Origin: SZUA-584 sp964607965
Lineage (GTDB): Bacteria; Bacillota; Clostridia; Christensenellales; SZUA-584
Direction of reading: 5' to 3'
Assembly: GCA_964607965.1 (NCBI GenBank)
Contig: CAZSMH010000001.1
Span: 34,160 to 98,159 of the forward strand
DNA: 64,000 nucleotides
The notes below the pieces were generated by a model, which ran no database searches, was not told the origin of the DNA, and saw nothing but the letters and a program-made list of their open reading frames with translations. This document shows positions 26,276 through 34,925 of this stretch, one piece after another (position 1 is the first letter of the stretch; the number at the start of each line of letters is the position of its first letter). The translations under genes were made by a program, and so were the position numbers.

Positions 26276-27391
26276 TTACCCGAGCAGCGAGAGCACGTTC
26301 TGCGGAGCTGCATTGGCCTGAGCCAACATAGCGGTCGCAGCCTGTACAAGTATGCTGTTCTGGGTGAATACTGTCATCTCTTTTGCCATATCGAGGTCTC
26401 TGATACGGCTTTCGGCAGCCTGCAGGTTTTCTGCGGATGTATCGAGGTTGCTTATCTTGTGCTCAAGCCTATTCTGCACAGCACCCAGGTTTGCGCGCTG
26501 TTCCGATACATCATTGATTGCCGCGTTGACAGTGCCTATGGCATCGTTTGCATTGCTCTGAGTATCCACGGCAGCAGAGGTCAAACCAAGATTGGCAGCC
26601 CGCATATCACCTATTGTTATTGCCAGGCTTTCATCTTTGTTTGCGCCTGTATGTATCTGGGCAGCTGTACCGGACACGGTAAACGCAAGAGCCTGACCAA
26701 CGAAGGAATCAGCAGCATGCGAAGCCATAGTGATGCTTACAGTTCTTCCGCCTCCGAAATCAAGGCTGACTGTGCCAGCACCTGCCGGCTGTGCCTGGAC
26801 CACCGCTGTGCTGTCGGAAGCCAGCGTGAAGGTGTAGGCTGTGCCTGCGGCACCCGGACGCGTGATGTTGATTGTATCAGCCGTTGAGAATCCTTGGATT
26901 GTGATGTCGGTGACACCAAGAACACCGGGTCTTACAGCCGAAGCGCCCGTCACCGAAGCGGTTGAACCAAAGCTGCCGTTGAGCAATACCTTGTTGTTGA
27001 ATGTGGTTTTGGTTGCGATGTCGTCGATTTCCAGCTTAAGCTCGGCAAACTCGGAGTTCAATGCAGCGCGGTCAACAGAATCATCGTTAGTGTCGGTTGC
27101 TGACTGTACAGCCAGTTCGCGCATACGCTGAAGTATGGAGTGGGTTTCTGTAAGGGCGCCTTCAGCCGTCTGCACAAGCGATATGGCATCTTCACTGTTC
27201 TTAGAGGCCATCTGCAGGCCGCGGATCTGCGCTCTCATTTTTTCTGAAATCGCAAGACCGGCAGCATCGTCGCCGGCACGGTTGATTCTAAAGCCTGACG
27301 ACAATTTCTCGGTTGATTTTGATACGCTAGTGTTGTTCATAGCGTACTGACGATGAGTATTCATCGCCATAATGTTGTTGTTAATACGCAT
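26276..27391 (-). CDS. hag: Flagellin
   Basis: The 371-residue protein has conserved D0/D1 ends: MRINNNIMAMNTHRQY and LSSGFRINRAGDDAAGLAIS at the N-terminus, then ESRIRDLDMAKEMTVFTQNS and the ending NVLSLLG. The middle (about 140-270) is a variable surface domain. It forms the filament and needs FliS for export. GGGAGG is 7 bases before the ATG and lies in a CsrA site. It is the only gene of the cluster on this strand, with its own sigma-28 promoter and terminator. Confidence 0.97.
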   Translation of the reverse strand: MRINNNIMAMNTHRQYAMNNTSVSKSTEKLSSGFRINRAGDDAAGLAISEKMRAQIRGLQMASKNSEDAISLVQTAEGALTETHSILQRMRELAVQSATDTNDDSVDRAALNSEFAELKLEIDDIATKTTFNNKVLLNGSFGSTASVTGASAVRPGVLGVTDITIQGFSTADTINITRPGAAGTAYTFTLASDSTAVVQAQPAGAGTVSLDFGGGRTVSITMASHAADSFVGQALAFTVSGTAAQIHTGANKDESLAITIGDMRAANLGLTSAAVDTQSNANDAIGTVNAAINDVSEQRANLGAVQNRLEHKISNLDTSAENLQAAESRIRDLDMAKEMTVFTQNSILVQAATAMLAQANAAPQNVLSLLG

Positions 27392-27398
27392 AATTTTT

Positions 27399-27406
27399 TC
27401 CTCCCT
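27399..27406 (-). promoter_or_regulatory. CsrA site 1 over the flagellin ribosome-binding site
   Basis: The mRNA reads AGGGAGGA here, covering the Shine-Dalgarno sequence with two GGA cores. CsrA bound here would block ribosomes, as at the Bacillus hag leader. Confidence 0.65.
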
Positions 27407-27417
27407 GAAATTTTTTT

Positions 27418-27429
27418 CGCATCCTTGCG
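27418..27429 (-). promoter_or_regulatory. CsrA site 2, hairpin with AGGA loop
   Basis: The mRNA reads CGCA-AGGA-TGCG: a 4-base-pair stem presenting AGGA in the loop, close to the known high-affinity CsrA target (CAAGGAUG). Its GGA is about 23 bases upstream of the GGA at site 1, a spacing one CsrA dimer can bridge. Confidence 0.75.
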
Positions 27430-27451
27430 TGGTTTATAAAAGAAAAACAAA

Positions 27452-27481
27452 CGTTTCTGGGCGCCTTCGTCAACGTTTATA
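27452..27481 (-). other. Stem-loop near the 5' end of the flagellin mRNA
   Basis: On the minus strand AAACGTT pairs with AACGTTT across a 16-base loop holding the GGCGCC palindrome. A T-rich run (TGTTTTTCTTTT) follows. It lies near the expected transcript start and may protect the mRNA 5' end. Confidence 0.45.
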
Positions 27482-27498
27482 TTTCTCTTACGATTGAT

Positions 27499-27526
27499 AT
27501 ATCGGCAATATAGAAAGAATACTTTA
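27499..27526 (-). promoter_or_regulatory. Sigma-28 promoter of the flagellin gene
   Basis: On the minus strand TAAA (in TTAAAG) and GCCGATAT are separated by 16 bases. The -10 box is a perfect match to the SigD consensus. The start should lie near 27491, leaving a leader of about 100 bases that carries the CsrA sites. Confidence 0.88.
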
Positions 27527-27619
27527 ACAATTTATTGATTAACAATGGAAAAAAAGTTTATTAATAATTCGAATCAACATATATTTATATATTTTATTAT
27601 TTATGTATTGGGAAGGCTT

Positions 27620-29200
27620 ATGGCGAACGCGTTAACGAAGATACCTTCAAAAATTTTTGATGCTTTTAAAAAAATGGAAAAAGGCCAAAAGGTCAGGCTG
27701 TTTATACTTATAGCAGTAATAATCATTATTCTTGTGCTGGTCTCGGTAGTGCTGAATCAAAAAAATTATACTGTTTTATACAGAGGGCTTGATTCTTCGG
27801 AAGCGGGTATAGTATTAGGCATGCTTGAGGACATGGGCGTTGATGCTAAGGCTGAGGGCACGGGTACTATACTTGTTGATGAATTGGTAGCGGACAGCGT
27901 GCGTATGCAGCTGGCAGCGCAGGGATACCCAAACAGCGGACTGTCCTACGATATTTTTCAGAACGCTTCAGGGCTTGGCGTAACCGATATGGAAAAACAG
28001 GTCTATTACCAGTTTCAGCTTCAGGAGAATCTGCGCCGCACAATTATGAAAATGAGCAAGGTTGAGGATGCGGTGGTAAACATAGACCTCGGCGAAGAAA
28101 GTTCATATGTGTTCTCCGACAAAGAACAGGCGCCCACGGCTGCAGTGCTTCTTGAGCTGCACGGCGGGCAGCGGCTTACCGGCGATGAAGTCAAATCCAT
28201 TTCCGAACTTGTGTCCAACAGTGTTTCAGGGCTTGATGTAGAGAACATAAGCATTACAGACTCCTCGATGAATCAATACAGCGTTAACAAAGATAACGAG
28301 ATTGAAAGCGTTGATACACAAATAGGCCTTCAGACAAGCATTGCAAAGCGCCTTAAGGATCAGGTAATAAATCTGCTGGCGCCCGTATTCGGAGACAATA
28401 ATGTTATGGCTGAAATCAACGTTAAGCTTAATTTTGACACAAAGGTAATAGAATCAATTGAATTTGAGCCGCCCTCCAACGGGACGGAAGGACTTGTGGT
28501 CAGCATGAAGGAGCTTGTTGAAGCCATTATTAATGAAACAGAGGGTGATGTGGCAGGTATCGATGCAAACGGAACAGCGTCCGAGTATTTAGCAAAAATT
28601 GAAGACAACGATAATGCCGTATACTATAACGTTTCGCGGGAAGCTAACTTAGAAATAAACGAAACAAAAACTCTGATAGAGCAGGCAAAGGGAACAATTG
28701 AGGAACTTTCCGTATCGGTAATCATCAACAGCGAAAACGCCGATGATTATACCGAGGAAGTTATAAATCTTATTGCAACAGCAATAGGTGTGGATAAGTC
28801 GCTTGTGACAGTTGCCATGCTGCCGTTTATTTCGGCTGAAGAGCCGGACGGAATAAATAATTCTTTCCAGCAGCAGCAGGAAATACTCCAAAGCGTTCAG
28901 GACGCTGAAACGCTTCGTCTTGTAATAATTGTTGCTTCCGCGGTTATTGTATTAATAATACTTGCGGCAGTGATAAAAATGTTTGTAAACAGCGGCAGAA
29001 CAGCGGTAACAGAAGGCGGATTTGAGTATATTGTTGACGATGAGGCTGTTTTGGGCGAACCGCCAAGACCTTCGTTTGATGATATAAGTATTGAGGATCT
29101 TGACAAGACAGACAACAAGCTTCAGATACTTGAGGACTATATAGGGAAAAATCCTGAATCGGTTGCTAATTTGCTGCGCAACTGGCTTAATGAAGACTAG
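27620..29200 (+). CDS. fliF: Flagellar MS-ring protein FliF
   Basis: The 526-residue protein has an N-terminal membrane helix (about 25-45), the YscJ/FliF domain with YTVLYRGLDSSEAGIVLGML, QLAAQGYPNSGL and MEKQVYYQFQLQENL, a second membrane helix (about 435-460), and the FliG-binding tail ANLLRNWLNED. It forms the MS ring. The frame is open from 27545, but GGGAAGG lies before ATG 27620 and MANALTKIPSKIF matches family starts. It heads the second flagellar block, divergent from flagellin. Confidence 0.95.
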   Translation: MANALTKIPSKIFDAFKKMEKGQKVRLFILIAVIIIILVLVSVVLNQKNYTVLYRGLDSSEAGIVLGMLEDMGVDAKAEGTGTILVDELVADSVRMQLAAQGYPNSGLSYDIFQNASGLGVTDMEKQVYYQFQLQENLRRTIMKMSKVEDAVVNIDLGEESSYVFSDKEQAPTAAVLLELHGGQRLTGDEVKSISELVSNSVSGLDVENISITDSSMNQYSVNKDNEIESVDTQIGLQTSIAKRLKDQVINLLAPVFGDNNVMAEINVKLNFDTKVIESIEFEPPSNGTEGLVVSMKELVEAIINETEGDVAGIDANGTASEYLAKIEDNDNAVYYNVSREANLEINETKTLIEQAKGTIEELSVSVIINSENADDYTEEVINLIATAIGVDKSLVTVAMLPFISAEEPDGINNSFQQQQEILQSVQDAETLRLVIIVASAVIVLIILAAVIKMFVNSGRTAVTEGGFEYIVDDEAVLGEPPRPSFDDISIEDLDKTDNKLQILEDYIGKNPESVANLLRNWLNED

Positions 29201-29209
29201 GAGCACACA

Positions 29210-30217
29210 ATGGTAAGGGACAAACTGACGCCAAAAGAAAAGGCCGCAGTGCTTATGATTACAATGGGAAAAGATCAGGCGGCCAAGGTTTATAAATTTC
29301 TGTCTGAAGAGGAGATAGAACAACTTACCCTAAGCATTACCAGCATGAGGCGTGTTGACCCAGAGCTTAAAGAAACGGTGATAGACGAGTTCATGCAAAT
29401 GTGCATAGCAAGAAAATATATATCAGAAGGCGGAATTGATCTTGCAAGAGAGATTTTAAACAAAGCATTCGGTGAATCAAAAACAAACGATCTTATTGGT
29501 AAGCTTTCTTCATCGCTTCGTGTCAAACCGTTCGACTTTATACGAAAAGCCGACAGCACTCAGGTGTTAAACTTTATACAAAATGAGCATCCGCAGACAA
29601 TTGCGCTTATACTTTCGTATGTAGAACCAAAACATGCCGCACAAATACTTGCGGCTTTGCCGCTTGAAAAGCAGACAAGCGTAATTGCCCGCATCGCAAA
29701 TATGGGAATAACATCACCCGAATATATTAAGGAAACCGAGCGGGTGCTTGAAAAAAAGCTTTCCACCTTAAGTTTTGCCGACCAGACGATAACCGGCGGT
29801 ATAGACAGCCTTGTTACGATTCTTAACAGCGTTGATAGAGGGACGGAGCGGCACTTGCTTGAGGCGCTGGAAGAAACGGATGCGGAACTGGTTGAGGAAA
29901 TAAGAAAACGCATGTTTATCTTTGAAGACATTGTTAAGCTCAGCAACCAGGCCGTACAGCGAGTATTAAAGGAGATTGACAACCGGGATCTTGCTGTTGC
30001 GCTAAAAGGCGCCACTAATGAGGTGGCGAAGATTATATATGATAACATTTCTAAACGCCTTCAGGAGATGTTAAAGGAAGATATTGAATATATGGGTCCG
30101 GTGCGCGTGAGAGACGTTGAAGAAGCGCAGCAAAAGATTGTTAACGTAATAAGACAGCTTGATGATTCGGGTGAGATAATCATTTCACGCAACTCGGGGG
30201 ATGAGTTAATTGTTTAA
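29210..30217 (+). CDS. fliG: Flagellar motor switch protein FliG
   Basis: The 335-residue protein has KEKAAVLMITMGKDQAAKVY (FliF contact), the middle NEHPQTIALILSYVEPKHAA, and the charged C-terminal domain with VQRVLKEIDNRDLAVALKG, which meets MotA. It turns ion flow into rotation. The stop overlaps the fliH start by 8 bases. Confidence 0.97.
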   Translation: MVRDKLTPKEKAAVLMITMGKDQAAKVYKFLSEEEIEQLTLSITSMRRVDPELKETVIDEFMQMCIARKYISEGGIDLAREILNKAFGESKTNDLIGKLSSSLRVKPFDFIRKADSTQVLNFIQNEHPQTIALILSYVEPKHAAQILAALPLEKQTSVIARIANMGITSPEYIKETERVLEKKLSTLSFADQTITGGIDSLVTILNSVDRGTERHLLEALEETDAELVEEIRKRMFIFEDIVKLSNQAVQRVLKEIDNRDLAVALKGATNEVAKIIYDNISKRLQEMLKEDIEYMGPVRVRDVEEAQQKIVNVIRQLDDSGEIIISRNSGDELIV

Positions 30218-30923
30218 GATTGACAAAACGCTTGTTGACAATATGAATATGAACAAGTCGTGCATTGTCATAACTCATAAGGAGACGACAAAAAAACCGC
30301 TTTCACATGAAAAAATAACTTTGAATGATGACTCGGATTTGCCTCCCGAAATACGGGAGAAAGCCAAGGAGTTTATGCAGAGTGCCAATATAAAAGCGCA
30401 GCAGATAATTTCAAATGCATTGGCAGAAGCCGAGCAGATTAAAGAGGAAGCGCGGCAGTTGGGTATAAGCGAAGGGCTTGCGGAAGCACAAAACAAGCAT
30501 GACGAACAGTATAAAGAGTTACAGAACGTTATCTCCAAGGTGGAAGCATACAGAGAAGGCCTTTTTGAAGATTTGCAAAGCAGTATACTCGACTTATCTA
30601 TCGATATAACCGAAAAAATAATAAATATAACGCTCGAAAAAGACGATACAGCATATAAGGAACTTGTTAAAAACGCTGTGGAAAGCATGAAAAGAGCGGA
30701 TAAATTTGCGTTATATGTAAGCCGCAGCGAGTATGAAAAGTTCTTTAAGGATTGCCCGCAATGGCTTAAATCGCAAACAGAATGCGGCGAATACGAGGTT
30801 TATTGCGATGCGTCCATGCAAAAGGGCGATTGTATAATAGAATCAGAAAAAGAAATAGTGGATGCGGGTGTTTCAAGACAGCTTAAAAAGGTAAGGCAGC
30901 ATCTTAAAGAACAGGGGGATTGA
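30210..30923 (+). CDS. fliH: Flagellar export ATPase regulator FliH
   Basis: The 237-residue protein has a coiled-coil stalk with A- and E-rich repeats (about 45-110) and a C-terminal FliH/YscL/V-ATPase-E-like domain (DLSIDITEKIINITLEKDD). It holds the FliI ATPase inactive and ties it to the C ring. The start is probably TTG 30210 with GGGGG upstream, overlapping fliG; ATG 30243 is an alternative. Confidence 0.9.
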   Translation: MFKIDKTLVDNMNMNKSCIVITHKETTKKPLSHEKITLNDDSDLPPEIREKAKEFMQSANIKAQQIISNALAEAEQIKEEARQLGISEGLAEAQNKHDEQYKELQNVISKVEAYREGLFEDLQSSILDLSIDITEKIINITLEKDDTAYKELVKNAVESMKRADKFALYVSRSEYEKFFKDCPQWLKSQTECGEYEVYCDASMQKGDCIIESEKEIVDAGVSRQLKKVRQHLKEQGD

Positions 30924-30924
30924 T

Positions 30925-32244
30925 ATGTTCCCCAAAACTCAAATCTATAAAAACGCACTGAAAGATAAATCTTTTCTGGAATATGGCGGCAGGGTAAACC
31001 AGGTATATGGATTGACGGTCGAAGCTGTCGGTATGTCTGCAAAGCTCGGCGATATATGCCGTATATATACGGATAACAAGGATCAGTATGTTCTGGCCGA
31101 AGTAGTCGGTTTTAAGGAAAAAAAGGTGCTGCTGATGCCTTTCGGGGAATTATCTGGAGTGGGACCTAACAGCTATGTAGTGTCCGACGACAGAGCGCTC
31201 AGCGTTGCTGTGGGGAGGGGATTCTGCGGCCGCGTGCTTGACGGGCTTGGCAACCCTATGGACGGGCAGAGCCCGGTACAGGCGGAGGGGTTCTACCCGA
31301 TAATGAATGCGCCGCCCAGCCCGCTTGAAAGACGGCGTATTACGGAACGGCTGACGCTGGGGATAAAAGCAATAGATTCCATGCTTACACTGGGAAAAGG
31401 ACAGAGGATAGGAATTTTTGCAGGAAGCGGGGTCGGTAAAAGCACATTGATGGGTATGATTGCGCGCAACACATCGGCGGACATAAACATAATTGTGCTT
31501 ATTGGGGAAAGAGGGCGCGAAGTACGCGATTTTATAGAAAAGGATTTACAGGAAGAGGGCCTATCGCGTTCTGTGCTTATTGTGGCTACTTCCGACCAGC
31601 CTGCGCTTGTTCGTTTAAAATCCGCTATGGTGGGAACCGCGATGGCTGAGTATTTCCGCGATCAGGGAATGGACGTAATGCTTATGATGGACTCCCTGAC
31701 AAGGTTTGCTATGGCACAAAGGGAGATTGGCATGGCTATAGGCGAGCCGCCGGTATCAAGAGGATTTACGCCGTCTGTATATGCTATTATGCCAAAGCTT
31801 CTGGAACGTGCGGGAATGTGCAGCCGCGGGTCAATCACCGGGCTTTATACCGTTCTTGTTGAAGGCGATGATCTTGATGAACCTATTTCAGATACGGTAA
31901 GGGGAATACTCGACGGTCATATTGTACTTTCGAGAAAGATGGCAAACAACAACCATTATCCGGCGATAGATGTATTGCAAAGCGTAAGCCGTCTTATGCC
32001 GGATGTTATGAGCGAGGAAGACCAGAAAAAGACTTCTTATATAAAGGGAGTGCTGGCCACATACAGGGACGCTCAGGATCTTATTTCCATTGGCGCGTAC
32101 AAGCCGGGGTCAAGTGCAAAGATAGACGAGGCTATAGCAATGATCGACTCAATAAACGATTTGCTTATGCAGCAAGTGCCGGAGAGGTTTACATTTGAGC
32201 AGACAATGGAAATTGTAAATGAAATATATGAGATGAGAGCTTAA
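30925..32244 (+). CDS. fliI: Flagellar export ATPase FliI
   Basis: The 439 residues have the F1-beta-like core: Walker A GIFAGSGVGKSTLMGM, IVLIGERGREVRDFIEKDL, Walker B VMLMMDSLTRFAMAQREIG and SRGFTPSVYAIMPKLLERAG. It strips chaperones from export substrates using ATP. It starts one base after the fliH stop. Confidence 0.97.
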   Translation: MFPKTQIYKNALKDKSFLEYGGRVNQVYGLTVEAVGMSAKLGDICRIYTDNKDQYVLAEVVGFKEKKVLLMPFGELSGVGPNSYVVSDDRALSVAVGRGFCGRVLDGLGNPMDGQSPVQAEGFYPIMNAPPSPLERRRITERLTLGIKAIDSMLTLGKGQRIGIFAGSGVGKSTLMGMIARNTSADINIIVLIGERGREVRDFIEKDLQEEGLSRSVLIVATSDQPALVRLKSAMVGTAMAEYFRDQGMDVMLMMDSLTRFAMAQREIGMAIGEPPVSRGFTPSVYAIMPKLLERAGMCSRGSITGLYTVLVEGDDLDEPISDTVRGILDGHIVLSRKMANNNHYPAIDVLQSVSRLMPDVMSEEDQKKTSYIKGVLATYRDAQDLISIGAYKPGSSAKIDEAIAMIDSINDLLMQQVPERFTFEQTMEIVNEIYEMRA

Positions 32245-32248
32245 AAAA

Positions 32249-32689
32249 ATGAAGCAGTTTGTATTCACGCTGCAGCAATGGTATGACCTGCAGGTGGGGA
32301 CGGAAAAACAGTATAAGATGCAGATTAGTCTGCTGGACAAACAGATTTCTTCCTGCAGGAACGAGCTTGGTTTTCTGGCCGGCTGTTTTGACAGGACAAA
32401 AGCTGAATACTGTGGTGCGGTATCTTTGGGTATGCTGGCATTGCGCGCAGGTGATTACGGCCGTTATTTTGAATGCACAAAACTTCAGATGGCAGCCGTA
32501 CAATCACAGATAGATAGGCTCGAGAACGAAAAGGAGCAATGGTATAAAAAACTAGTGCAGGTGCGCAGAGAAATAAAATTGCTGGATAAGCTGTATGAAA
32601 AGCAGTACAAAGAGTATCTTGACGAAGTCAAAAAAGAAAACGGCAAGTTTATAGACGATATGGTTTCATATAGAGTAACAGTTTCATAA
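32249..32689 (+). CDS. fliJ: Flagellar export protein FliJ
   Basis: The 146-residue protein is a long two-helix coiled coil (FVFTLQQWYDLQVGTEKQY; LIDRLENEKEQWYKKLVQ-like middle region), matching FliJ in length and position. FliJ is the stalk of the FliI ring and activates FlhA. It starts 4 bases after fliI. Confidence 0.88.
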   Translation: MKQFVFTLQQWYDLQVGTEKQYKMQISLLDKQISSCRNELGFLAGCFDRTKAEYCGAVSLGMLALRAGDYGRYFECTKLQMAAVQSQIDRLENEKEQWYKKLVQVRREIKLLDKLYEKQYKEYLDEVKKENGKFIDDMVSYRVTVS

Positions 32690-32699
32690 AGGATGGGTT

Positions 32700-33416
32700 A
32701 TGCAGGAAGATATTATAGAAAAAGAGCAGGAAGCTTCAAAAGAGCCTAAAAAGGTCCCTAAACCGCCAAAAGAACCAAAGATACCGAAAGCGAAACCCGA
32801 GAAGCCGGCCAAAGCCGCAGTAAAGAAACCAGTGACAAAATCTGCGGGGCACAAAGCCGGCAAATCATCGGGCGGAGCAATCGCGTGCATTTTTTTAGTT
32901 GTTCTGGTTTTAGCGGGCGCGATGATTGTTTATTTTAATGTCGGTGGTTCGGCAGAGGCTGTTGTTGCAATTTTAAAAGACAATATTCAGGCAGACGAAG
33001 AGGTCTACGAAGGGCCTTCGGCCGAAGAATTGGAAAAAAAGCAGGCTGAACTAAATAAATTGGAACAAACACTTGAGAAAAGGAAGAAAAATATCGATAG
33101 AAAAGAAGATGATGTTTCTGCGCAGGAAAAAGATTTAAGCGAACGTGAGAAAACGCTTACCCAGCAGCTTGAAGATTTTAAAACCGAATCCGAGAAAGTG
33201 TATGCGCTTGCGCAGGCTCAGGCAGAGTTAAAAGCTACAGCTCAGGTATTTGAAAAGATGGATGTTCAAAAGGCTGCTGATGCAATCAGCAAGCTTAAAC
33301 CGGTATCCCGTATTGCCGACTTATTTAAAGCGATGAACGAAGAAAAAGCGGCGCAGATACTGGATAAGATGAGTTCAAAACTTGCAACAAGTGTTTTATC
33401 AGCAATGATGAAATAA
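32700..33416 (+). CDS. MotE-like membrane coiled-coil protein (YlxF type)
   Basis: The 238-residue protein has a very basic Pro/Lys-rich N-terminus (1-60), one membrane helix (about 62-80), a coiled coil (about 105-165), and a C-terminal MgtE-N-like helical domain (VFEKMDVQKAADAISKL; KAAQILDKMSSKLATSVLSA). This layout fits MotE, which in some bacteria chaperones or stabilises the motor. In Bacillus the same slot holds ylxF, between fliJ and fliK. The role here is inferred from layout and order. Confidence 0.75.
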   Translation: MQEDIIEKEQEASKEPKKVPKPPKEPKIPKAKPEKPAKAAVKKPVTKSAGHKAGKSSGGAIACIFLVVLVLAGAMIVYFNVGGSAEAVVAILKDNIQADEEVYEGPSAEELEKKQAELNKLEQTLEKRKKNIDRKEDDVSAQEKDLSEREKTLTQQLEDFKTESEKVYALAQAQAELKATAQVFEKMDVQKAADAISKLKPVSRIADLFKAMNEEKAAQILDKMSSKLATSVLSAMMK

Positions 33417-33418
33417 AA

Positions 33419-33428
33419 AAGGAGGTGC
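33419..33428 (+). other. Orphan ribosome-binding site before fliK
   Basis: AAAGGAGGTG directly after the motE-like stop is a near-perfect Shine-Dalgarno sequence, but no ATG, GTG or TTG follows at a usable distance; the next frames close quickly. The fliK site (AAGGAGG, 33452-33458) is a second copy. It may be a remnant of a lost start or a ribosome stand-by site. Confidence 0.4.
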
Positions 33429-33467
33429 CAGTTAATAAAAATTAAATAGTTAAGGAGGGATGAACAA

Positions 33468-34910
33468 TTGAATGCAACACCGGTGTTTGCAGAAACACCA
33501 AACGTTGCGGCTCCCACACCGCCTTGTTGCGGCAGCGGCTTAAAACAGACTAAGGTCAAGCCGATTTCAGCAGAATTTAAGCAGCAGCTTAAAAACTGTC
33601 TTGAAAACGAATACGCGGCTATCGCACAGGCGCTTTTTGGAAGCTGCAGCACAGATGATAACAGCATGGTCGTCAATTCCACAGCACAAACCGGAATTGC
33701 TGGCATTCTCGAAGGATTCGGATTGCTGGATTATCAAACAGACGCCCTCTTTGTACCCGAGCATGATGTTCCGTCAGCGTTGCCTAAAGAAGCACAGGGG
33801 CATACGGTTGCCGCTGATATGGCAGCCGTGCTTTCGAAATGGATGCAGGTTAACGAGAAACCAACGGGGAGTGGAATGTCTGAGCAATTTGCATGGATGC
33901 TATCTAACAAACAGTTCAATACTCTGCCGCCTGACACGCAGCAGCAGATATTGAGCATAGTAAAAGAGTATCTGGGCTCCCTCGAGAGTACCAACAGCGA
34001 CAAAACCGTTAACGCGGCGGCGTGCCAAACAACTTTGCCGAATACAGACAGCGCACAAGATTTGCTCAAATTGCTGCTGCATATAAAAACGGTGCAAAAT
34101 CCGGCGCCAAACGCGGAAACATTGTCGGCTGACAGTTCTGATAGTAAGCCGATTGTTTTGCAGCGCCCTGTAGAGGAAAATGCGCAAACTGCGGGCAAAG
34201 CTGCTGTTTTTAAAGACAGCCCGGGTAGTGTTCAGGATGCCGCGGATAAAACTGCAAAGCCTCAAGCGCAAATAAAAGACGTCGGCACATCAAACACAGC
34301 GCAGCAGAGCGAAGACGGAAATCCAAAGGCTGCATCTGCGGCTGTGAGTCTTCAGGCCGGCGTTGATGGAACGGCGGCGGCATCAAGCAGCGTACAAAAG
34401 GCAGATGCTTCAACCGCAACTGCTAAGGAAAGCGCAGCGCCACAGCTTTCGTCTGAGCAGCCCGATTTTGTCAGGGACAATGTCGTGCGTATTGTTGACA
34501 AGATAAGTACGCAGTTCGAAGGCGGCCGGCACGAGTTTGATGTAGAACTAAAGCCGGAGTATCTTGGCAAGTTAAACATTAAGCTTGTAATGGAAAACGG
34601 CAACATTCGGATGGCTATAAAATCAGGCGATTTAGCAGTCAAAGGAATGATATGCGATCAGGCGCCGGCTTTACAGAATCTGCTGAGAGACAAGGGAATA
34701 ACCGTAACGAGTATAGACATCTCTTACCAGAGCAACGAATCATTAGCGGACGGCGGCTACGAAGCCCACAGGCAAAACGGCCGTCAAAGCGGCGGTAATA
34801 AAGGCAGCGGAAGTTCTTTAGAGTGGCTGACCGGAACCGGTCTTTATGATGCGATGTCGGGGGCTGCGGATTATTATCTTTACGGCAGCTCTTTCGAGTA
34901 TTTAGCCTAA
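33468..34910 (+). CDS. fliK: Hook-length control protein FliK
   Basis: The 480-residue protein has a low-complexity Ala/Ser/Asp-rich middle (about 170-320) and a C-terminal FliK domain (about 335-435) with HEFDVELKPEYLGKLNIKLV and MRLLR-like LQNLLRDKGITV. FliK measures hook length and triggers the FlhB switch. The start is TTG 33468, 9 bases after AAGGAGG; the nearby ATG runs into a stop at once. It precedes flgD and flgE, its functional partners. Confidence 0.92.
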   Translation: MNATPVFAETPNVAAPTPPCCGSGLKQTKVKPISAEFKQQLKNCLENEYAAIAQALFGSCSTDDNSMVVNSTAQTGIAGILEGFGLLDYQTDALFVPEHDVPSALPKEAQGHTVAADMAAVLSKWMQVNEKPTGSGMSEQFAWMLSNKQFNTLPPDTQQQILSIVKEYLGSLESTNSDKTVNAAACQTTLPNTDSAQDLLKLLLHIKTVQNPAPNAETLSADSSDSKPIVLQRPVEENAQTAGKAAVFKDSPGSVQDAADKTAKPQAQIKDVGTSNTAQQSEDGNPKAASAAVSLQAGVDGTAAASSSVQKADASTATAKESAAPQLSSEQPDFVRDNVVRIVDKISTQFEGGRHEFDVELKPEYLGKLNIKLVMENGNIRMAIKSGDLAVKGMICDQAPALQNLLRDKGITVTSIDISYQSNESLADGGYEAHRQNGRQSGGNKGSGSSLEWLTGTGLYDAMSGAADYYLYGSSFEYLA

Positions 34911-34925
34911 TAAGGAGGCGTTTTT

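Noticed and set aside
26264..26887. 207-codon + strand frame antisense to flagellin
   Set aside because: Cys-rich and with no ribosome-binding site; it mirrors the conserved flagellin codons.
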